Below are positions 1 through 10,400 of a stretch of DNA of 31,358 bases, piece by piece. A program made the translations under genes and the position numbers. The DNA is from Saccoglossus kowalevskii (Eukaryota; Hemichordata; Enteropneusta; Harrimaniidae). The notes beneath the pieces are model-generated. The model ran no database searches, was not told where the DNA came from, and was given only the letters and a program-made list of their open reading frames with translations. The stretch spans positions 439,256 to 470,613 of the forward strand of contig NW_003137824.1 in assembly GCF_000003605.2 (NCBI RefSeq). The letters are read 5' to 3'. Each line of letters begins with the position of its first letter. Position 1 is the stretch's first letter.

Positions 1-487
1 CATTCGTTCTTCACCATGGCATCTTTACTACGTATTACATTGTGGTGTTTTTTTCCACCTTTTTTACTTGACTTAACAGAATCATGCTGTGTTGACATTT
101 TGGCAGTTTTTTCACTTGGTTCGTCACATTCCTCTGCAATGTTCTGTTGACTGACAGTGCCGGATTCATTCAGCACGGAAACTGTGTCACACATTGTCAC
201 TCGCTTGCTGCTTTTATTTCTTCCTTCTAAGTTATCAACATTACTCTCTACTTTACAGTCGACATCATCTGTAACCATGGTAACAGGATGAGATTTTTCT
301 TCCTGGCTGCCATCTTTCAATTCAGTGTTTGCTTCCTTCAAAGTAATCTCAGGAACACTTGCACAATCCGTTTCTGTACTAGGAACTTTGTTCTCATCTT
401 CTTCCACTTGTTGGGCCACAGTCTCCTTTTTTACAATCGGTATTTTCTCAATTTTTCCACAAAAAATTGGATGTTTTGATCTATCAT
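1..487 (-). CDS. SPDL1: SPDL1 C-terminal exon, open at left edge
   Basis: Acceptor GTCTTTAG; enters in phase 1 and reads 161 codons without a stop to base 1. It has low complexity, rich in Lys, Glu, Asp, Ser and Thr, like the disordered tails of Spindly proteins. The stop codon and any farnesylation box must lie left of the window. Confidence 0.85.
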
Positions 488-3400
488 CTAAAGACATAGA
501 AAAAAAAGGAATTAAGTGCTACCAATCATATGTAGATGGGAATATATTAGTGACCAATCAGCATTGACATGAATAAAAACAAAAGGATTACTATTTGCAT
601 AATTGACACAAAACAGACTATTGCCATTCATTCTAACAGTAAATATGAAAATAGTCGCTGAATAAATATAACCTTTTATTCCAGAAGTTTTACTAGAATT
701 TATTCAGCTGAATATATGACAGAGAGAAAAAGACAAAAAAAAATGCTTTTGCATTTGTCATGGGTTAAAATAATAAGCATCATTTTATTTAGGATGGTAT
801 TTTAGGTTGGTTGGGAAAAACGAACAGGTTATATTTCCCCAAACCCGGCTGGTGAACGAAAGATGTAATTTAGGTAATTTTTCGTGGGTGGTAAAATGGT
901 TGCAATGTTAAACCCCCCTAAAAAATCATCTTTTCTGAGGTGGTACTCGAGTATAAGCCCATCCCTTACTTTTTCCCGATTTTACAAAATCAGGCCCCTG
1001 GGCTTATGATCAGGAGTACAGTATTGCTGATAAAGTTTTACAGCTTGAATTGAATCCCAAACTTAACACATAACCAGGAAATAAATGATGCTATCTATAC
1101 TTACCACCTTCACCATACTTTTGTCTTAGCTCTTCAGATTTCATATAAAGTCTCATATTTTCAGCTTTTATCTTCTCCATGGTTTTTTCAGTCTGGTGCA
1201 GACTTTTTTCTGTTTTCCATTGCTTATCAGTGGCTTCCATTCTCAGTACTCTTTGGGTCTGCAGTTCTTGCTTAAGATCAGTTAGCTCGGTTCTATTGAG
1301 AAATAAAGTGTATTTATCATATGTGAATATTACTGCATCAGAAAGTCAGTGTACAAAACTGTACTTCAAACTGACGGATACTGAAACAGCAGCTAAGCCA
1401 ATGAAACTAATCGAAGGATCAATCTAAGATGGTACTTTCAGATGTATATGTACAATGAAAAGACATATTTGTTGCAATACATAGATGTATGTGAGGAATT
1501 ACAGGATTCATGTCTGTTTTTCAGCATACATGTATCCTTCAGATTTTTTGTTTGAAGTTCAATTGTTATTAAACATGTTTGCATGTATTGTTCAGACAAT
1601 AGATTATGACTTAAATTGTCTTAAAACACCCATGAACCAACTTGCATTGAAACTTTAATATAATATAATGCAATTCACTGTGAATACCACAAACATGACT
1701 TTAATATGTTGTTGATTTCAATGTGTATGTGATCTTGTGACAATCTCAATCTTACTTGGTACATTTCAGTTGTTCTTCTAAAAACTCCACAAACATTTTT
1801 TTGTCTCCTAGTGTCTCCCCAGGAAACTGTCTGTGAAAATCTTCTAATTTTCTGTTGAGTGAAACTTCACCCTGAAAGAAGAACAATTTGGTTTTCAAAA
1901 TGATTGTAAATTTTGAGGGAACCAATCAAATGAAGACTCAAGCTAAAGCGACTTAACCAGACACAGTGAAGAAGCATTACTACCATTTCATGAATATTTA
2001 AATTATTTCTTAGAAATACAGGGCTTGTCGTTGTATAGAGTAAATTAGAAAAACTACATTGTTAACAAGAAATATACAAGTACCTGCAGTAAAAATTCCA
2101 CTATATGTATTTGTATGTTTACCACATTAGAAAATCATTACTGCTTGGGACTAATGGAACACATAAGGAAAGACGCAATTATATACAAATCTGCTTTATA
2201 AACTTGATGTAAATATATCAGCGTTAGTTTAGAGTAGTTAGGATGCCAATCGTCAAGCTGCATCATGTTCCTTCGATGTGAGTCCCATGGGATGTATGCA
2301 ACTTGCATGTATAATTCAAAATGCATAAAAACACTGTTGTTTTAAAATCCAACCAGAACAGCATTTTTTTCTGTTCAAATGCACCTCTATTAGAGACAAA
2401 CTTCTAGTAGAGAAAATACAGTATTATAATAATTATAATAACTCACCTCCAAATGTTCAAGGTTTTTCAGTTTTTCTGAGAGCATCTGAACTTCTCCTCT
2501 GCTCTGTGATAAAGCTGTCTGTAGTCTTTGTAGCTGGGAATGATCCGCTTCATGACTACTCATCTGTAACAAGGCAGCAATCTGACCCTACGGATGAAAG
2601 GAAGAAACTTACGCCATGTTTCTGGTAAACTCATGAGTTGAAATGTGCACATCAAAGTTTTTGTTTTTCTGGCTTATGTCAGAAGTTCAGAGAAAAGTAA
2701 AAAAAAGACTCAAGTTTCATAAAAACTTCAAATAAAAGCACATCAAATTTTTCAGAAACTGTTTTTCTTCATCATATTATAGTAATCAGTTGAAAATTTA
2801 ATGGTTTTATTTTAGTTTTGAAATAGTATACTGCAACAGTTTATAGTATACATACTTTTCCAGTAACATCAGTATCATAGTGGCTATACATTATTGAGAC
2901 ATTAATTATTTTTTCCAAACTCTTTACAATTGTACACCCCTTCTAAATTTTCACCTTATCATCTACTGAAAGGTGATTTATAGCGTGAAACCTTAGCGCA
3001 TATGCTTTTACATACATGCTACTTTGTGTTGATGAACTTTGACCTACAAATACTAGACCATAATGCACCATGCTATGTGTTTGGACAGCAATTAAAATTC
3101 TTGTTGAGAGGTGGTAATTTAAATCTTAAATAACTGATGCTGGTAAGAATATGACTAGCGGTAGCCATATTAGGAAAAAGAAGAAATATTTGTCTGTCAG
3201 TTTCATTCATTTCTGAGTTCCTTGTAGTATGACTTTGGAATATTTTTACTCCATTTTGCACATTGCATTTTTTCTTTTGCATCAAACAAAATACAGCAAG
3301 CAAGTTCAAAATATAATTTGCACCATATTTCATCTGTTAAAAGAATAAACAGACAGGGTGGCATGAACCCACTTGTATTAAGGCTGATTATAGTCCTTGC

Positions 3401-4371
3401 ATTTTCACAAGCCTTTTCCAGTGAAAAAAAACTTCATAATACTTCAATTCTTGAAATTTGAAAGTTACATGATCATCACCGAGTCAGACATACAGAGTGT
3501 TCTTTGACTATGAAAAGAATTTAATGTGAACCAACCTTCAGCCTCATCAATTGTTGCTTTTTAATATTATAGTGTTCTTTTAATGAGTCGTGTTCAACTT
3601 TCAGAGTGATCAGTTTCTTTTCCAGAGTTTTTCTTCTATCATCAACCTACAGAGTAGCATTGAATAATGAAACAAAAATGATGATGTACAACAAGTCAAA
3701 CTCAATTCAAGCAATAACTGTACAACTGCAAATATATGTGAAGATTAGTAGCATAGTGAGGATTTCTAAAAAAAAATATAAATTTCGTAGTATTATTATT
3801 ACACATCTATAGAAAAAGTACATTCAACTTTCATGTTTCATGACCATGTATGGCAGTATTAAGAGATAAATGAAAAATCATGAATTTGTCACAAAATGGA
3901 AAATGCAATATAGCAGTATATCACATTTCTGTGACATGCTTTGCCAATGGTTGCGAAAGTGATATGATTTCAGGGTGACTAACTCATTGTCTAATACCAT
4001 TTAATTTTTACATTATTTGTTGTTACAGTGGTTATCAATCAAATGATGAATTGGGGCTTGAATGTGACAATTATCATGATAAAATGAAACAACCGCAATC
4101 AGCTGAGAAAATATATACCTCAGCAAAAAGAGAATTTCCTTTACTATCTGGATCAACAGTCTGCATTTTAACCATATCAAGCTGTACTTGTAAGTCTGTC
4201 ACATCCTCACGACTTTTCTATAAAAAAAAATAATTAATGTTGAAGTCTGATATAAGGTCATTTGACTGTACTACAAACTATTTCATGTAAAGCCATGATT
4301 GTGACAGAATGATTATTTACAATATTAACATTAACAATGCCCATTATTGAAATGCCACATTTTCATTGATT

Positions 4372-4409
<38 letters not shown>

Positions 4410-7400
4410 GTGTGTGTGTGTGGGGGGGGGGGGTGTGTGTGTGCGTGGGTGTGTGTGTGTGTGCGTGTGTGTGTGTGTTCACGACTTATCAACATTCAAT
4501 GTTTCCCCACATTTGTATGGATAGTTTAAATAACAAACCCAACATTATTTGTTCAGGTTAAGAAAATCTGGTTATTTCCATCTGGTAATTTACTTATGTT
4601 GTACATGTGTTGTTTGCTCGTTAAAATTCATTCGGAACTAAAATACTTATGTATGCTAATCACTCTCAAGCTACCATATATATATTCAATTTTATAATTT
4701 TATAAAGGTATTATAATTGAAATGAAGTACTCTGCACTGCCCATTATTGCATATAACAGAGCTCAGACGGAGATGTTTGCTAAAATAAGTGCCTCAACTG
4801 TGCCATTATTGTGAATATCCTCGTCCTCCCTGTTATCACGCAATAACGAGCAGTGCGTCATCCTTCATTCCCAAATAAAATGGTCTTGGGTTATGGAATC
4901 TTTTATCTGCAGTCGTTCCTTCCCAATGGTAAATTGACCAACCAGGTACACCTTTACCTTATGTAAGCATAACTCAAAAGGAAGTTTGCGTGTATGTGTG
5001 TTTAAACAATGAAGATTCACACCAGGTTACCCAGGTATAATTTACCTCTAGTGCATTGTAGTAGGAAGTCGCTAGTATTTGTTTTTCTTCCATCTCGTCA
5101 TGAAGAGAATAAATTTTTTTTTCTATTTTTTCCTTTGAAGCAATGACCTGCTGTAATGTATCCTTAGCATGCTTCAACTCCAGCTGCAAGGAGGACTGTA
5201 ACAAATGAAAATAAAAGATAATATTGTTATTACTTGCTGTCTACATAGTTTTGAGCTACGGTAACTTTAGCAAGACATATTTGGTTGCAGAAGACTTTCA
5301 GGTGTGACAAGTAGTTATAATTAAATGGAAAGTGCAACATTTCAACAACAAAAAAAGAGAAAGAGGAGATTCAGAATACAAGAGCGCCCTCTATGGCATT
5401 TATGAATGAGTCAGTGACAACTTATAGAGGGCGCTCTTGGATTCTAATCAGCTGGAAGTGCATGTCTCATACCACCAAATAGGCTATCAGTGTTCATAGC
5501 CCTAAAATCACATGATTGTTGTCAGCCAATAGTTTTTTTCACAGTGTTTTATCTGAAAAGCGATGTGTGAGGGTGTACTTCAATTACGTCAGCTGTTAGA
5601 CTTGTGTATTGCCTTGTTTACTGACAAGAACTGGTGACCTGTGGATCTGGGCAACACTCAATTAGACACTACAAAACCTTTGCTGCTTTTTCTGAAAGTA
5701 TTGAAGGTAGAAAACCTGACATATCTGTGCGCTTTATTTATATCTATTTTGTAGGAGTTTGAGCTGGCCAACATGTGTTTTTCTGACCAGTATTCTATTA
5801 CATACATGTGGTTTCAGCAAATTAAAACAATATTTTAATCTTTGTAACCTGGAAATCTAATAAGTGGTATGAGCCCTGAAAGGCATTTTGCCTGAGGCTG
5901 TTGACTATAACTATGGTCTAGTCACTGAAATTTGGTACTTTTTGGCAGATCTCATCTTACATAATCAAAGATTATTTTGACCTAATTATTTGAACTTTTG
6001 ACTTCTCCTGACTTTGCTTACACTAGAAAATTATGAAGGTGTGTGTTCAAACACACATTCTTATGTGATCATGGGATTTTTGGTATTTACATGATTTACA
6101 ATTTTTAGTGTGGTCAATACTAATTTATCGTTGAGTGGAAACCCCGGAAAACACTAAACCAGTTGAAAAACACTAAACCTGTCGAAAAACACTAAACCTG
6201 TCGAAAAACACTAAACCTGACAATAAAAACACTAAACCCGAGGTAAAGGGTGTATTATGGGTGTACCATAATCGTCCAGCGGTATGTAAAGTGTGATGGT
6301 GTAAATGGTTTGATGTATTGTTAAATATTTCCTCTGACATGTCACGATGTTGTGCACGATGTTTATCTACAACAAGGACTGAATTTGACATGATGTAGTT
6401 TTAGGAATTTCAAATCTAAAAATATGCCAATTGCTGTGTTCATAATTTGTAAATATATAAATAAATAAAATAAAATGTTTGGTTTGGGGCGCGATATACT
6501 AGTATCTAACATAGAGGGCGTCCTGCTGCCAAATCAGCTGCGGCCCTGGCCTCGATCATAAAGGAATTTTTCTTTAGCTTTCTTTTCATAAATACTCAAC
6601 TGAACGATCATGGTATATCCATAATTTGCCCTTTACGAAGGGTTTAGTGTTTTTTCAACAGGTTTAGTCTTTTTCAATAGGTTTAGTGTTTTTCAACTGG
6701 TTTAGTGTTTTCCGGGGTTTCCACTCAACGCTAATTTATCCCTTTCAATGTTTATTGAGGTCAAATCTTCAAATAATTAAATCCCTTCTCAAAATTGTAT
6801 TGTATATCTTGTCATGAATTGTCCGAATATTGGCAAAGTAATATATCTTTCAATTAAATTATTGTGCTTTTTTGTGATTAGTTTGCTAATTATTCCTATC
6901 TATAATAGTTTATTAATGAACAGTGGTTGTTTTTTTAAATGTAAACACTTTTCTGATAGTTTTCTTTTTTCTGCAACATAAAATTGTTTCTTAAAAGATT
7001 TGACTATGCTCTTTATAAAGAGTAAATTTCATGTGTGGCTATATCTGTTGTGTTTCGATATATTCAAGGTATGTACCGTTTTCGAAAATTGATTAAAATT
7101 TCTAATCATGCCAAATATTGGTTTTCACTTGCATGTGGTTATTGAAGACATACTGTACAGAACTGGATCTGGGAATAAGGCCTATGTTTATTGCATAACA
7201 TCTGTGTGTTTGTTGGCAAATTATAAAAATACTTGTCTGGCTGTTATTGTATCATATCCAAAATCACCAAGAACTTTATTAAACTGTAATTTTTCACTAA
7301 ATGTAGGTGGATGTACCAAACTGGTGAAAATCTTTCTTGTGAATACCATACTATCTTATGTAGATTTGGAGCCTTCCTCTTTTTAAAGTCTGGTATTGTA

Positions 7401-10400
7401 GGGATGGGTTCACAGCTTGGCAGATAAACCTCATACTATTACTTGCACATCATTTTTTTTTTTACCAAGTCAAACTTTGCTAATGTGAGAATACCCCTTA
7501 GCCATTGTCAAAAGTGACATAATATTTTGAGAGAAAGAAATGTTCCATTGGGTACACTGGCTAAGGGTTAGCAAAAGCTGATTAAAATATGCTAATATGG
7601 TATGAAACAAACATGCTGGAAGGTGGGTGTACATAACATTAACACACATTACATTTGTTCTTTCTCATAGACAATGGCTACTAAGGTGCAGTTTAATGAA
7701 GTACCAAAACTACTAGAAGTGCTGGAAAAGTGGAGACCTGACAACTATCCCGTCTACTACTTGGTACATAACTGCTATAAAAACAACAATAAATGGCCAT
7801 GTGTTGATATTTATATAGATAACGATAATATCAATGAAATGACCAGCATTGTTTGTTACATACAAGATTACTATGAAGCAAGTGTAGCTAATGTATACTT
7901 TCTGTATTCTGTCAACAATACTAAACTCTCATGGCTAATAGACCAAGACGGAGTTGTAGCCTGGGAAAAGGGGGTAGTATACTGGATAGCAATCCCGGAG
8001 TCTACCACAGAGATTGTTGAAAATATTGCAAAAAAGCACAGGTTCAAATTTCAATTGGAAGCCAATGTGTACATGTACACACTGAAAAATACTGACAAAG
8101 TTCGAAAAGTTGCAAACCAATCACTGCCGAAAGGCTTCACACTATCGGCACTGAAAAAAGATGACGCACATACACTACAGGACCTTCCAGGGTGGAGGTA
8201 CGGCTGTCAGCCTCCTCTGGAACAATGTCAAAACTTCATACAGTATATGCCCTGTCTAGGAATATACAATGAAGACCAACAGTTGATATCCTGGGCACGA
8301 ATCAAAGAGTATGGCGACATAGGAGTTACAGGAACAAAACCACACTATCGAAGACAAGGTTTTGCCAGTATAATTACCGCTAAGCTGTCACTTCAGATAT
8401 TAGATGCAGGACTATCACCGTGGATCATCACTAGCGAGGATAATCACATTTCTATCAACTTTCATACTAAGTTGGGCTACCAAGTTACAGATGTCAAATT
8501 TGTGTACTGTGCTTTAACTAAAATATGAAATAAAAACCATTGAAGCAGATAAAATTCAGGGTTCATGAATTTAAAATGATGAACAATCAACTTGATGTCA
8601 ATTACCACTACTGTGATCATTGTCATGGTAATTTTGCTCTATTGTTTAAATATAGTGGCCCGACTGCGGAGAGAACCCTGCTGTTCTTAGAACTGGAATA
8701 TTAAAATTATGTCACAGAAATTCCGATTGCAGTGATCCCAAGATAGATATCAAACGTTGATTTGATTGAGTTGCCAGCATCATACGCCATCATCAAGTCA
8801 AAGAATCGCATACAGAATTTTTTATTCAAGGATTTGAAGATGACCTTATCACAGAATCAAAATTCAGTTCAAAAAAAGCATTTTTATTAGGTAAGACTGG
8901 TCTGTGATGCACACTAGTGACTTGAGTTGTTTTCTATAAACCAATTAGGTTCCTTTTGAATTACCGTAATATGTTGTTTCTTTCACACGTATCACTACTG
9001 AACCTTCAGAACTCTGACTATTACTGGGGTAATACAATATTTTGTACATATTTGTAATACTTGTAATCAGAATATGTGATTTTAAATGTCATGCAGCAAG
9101 CTGTGTGAACAGACATACATAGAAACAAGGTAATACGTACCATTTTATTCTTCAGTGTGCTGTTCTCTTGATGTAACTGGACAAGTTCTTCATCATTGAA
9201 ACTAACATTTTGTTGTTGTTTGAGTTTACAGTTTGCATCCTTCACAAGATTTTCTTGATGTGATACCTATGTAATAAAAAATACAGCCTTTGCATAAAAT
9301 TTGGATTTTTCTCTCTATACTTGAATTAAAGATGGTATAATGTTATGAAAATTTCATCAAAACGCACCTCTATTGGTGATACAGAGGCATGGCTAACTGG
9401 GACATTAGTCTAAACAACTTGGGGTGCGCCATTTATTTGTAGGAGTTCATCCTACCCTCACACCTTGGGCTTGCTGAAAATATGTTTAATATATTTATCA
9501 AACAGGAGTAAGAAGAAAAGGTGCAGATATTCTATCTAAGACGACAGTTATTAATAATGGCAATAAATCAAAAATAATTCTCATATTCACATACAATTGT
9601 ATCTTGCATTCTGTGCCCAGTCTAGACTCTCTCACAAAACATGAACAAACTGTAGGAATCAAAGTGTTTGGCTGCATTTTTTCAGACAAGTTACAGGAAT
9701 ACGCATTTGGTTCAGCATTTACAAAATGAAACTGGCTGGAAGAACAAAATAAATTCTAAATTGAATAGTTTTTGATAAAAAGAAATATTCTGATTCCATG
9801 CAACACCTGCCAGATTCGTTCACTCAAGAACGATGAAATGATACTGTCTAGTGTTTTCTGGGACACAAAGACTGAATAGAAGTTTATCTTATCGGATTTC
9901 CCCAACCACTGTGCCTTGTGATAGTGGACTTGTTCCATTTCCACAGGGAGCAGAGATTTATGAAATATGTAACACTAATTTTTATTTTAATTATAACTTG
10001 GTATACAAATCCTTTTCATTTTAAATAGCTGGTTACATGACTTACCGGGGTACTATGTTGATTGTGTACATTAATACGCCAGGATATGTATTTATTATGT
10101 TTATTAATGTGTGTTCTCCTTCCCCGTTTCAGATAATGGTACAGTCCAAATCACATTTATGTAAATTACAATGTTTGTTTACATGAAGTTTGAACATGCA
10201 CGGCACGACAACTGTACATAGAACTTTGATACCAGTAATATTTTATTTTTAAGAATTGAATATAAAGTTTACTTCACAAACCAGTGAATTTAAAACCTAG
10301 CGGATAAGCTTGCAAGATCAATCAGTAATAATTAAATCCTGTGAATGGGCCATTCCAGTATATATCTGCATCCCCCCCCCCCTGTTGATGAGGTCGGATT

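Larger units (their letters stand above)
1293..3535. other. SPDL1: SPDL1 introns between listed exons, no further feature seen
   Basis: The introns 1293-1755, 1872-2446 and 2588-3535 are AT-rich. They hold short open frames without splice-border support or recognisable similarity. I see nothing else in them. Confidence 0.7.

Noticed and set aside
4370-4561. Val-Cys repeat open frame
   Set aside because: Direct translation of the TG microsatellite.
7108-7386. 92-residue open frame upstream of the acyltransferase
   Set aside because: No similarity recognised, AT-rich intronic context, no splice or promoter support.
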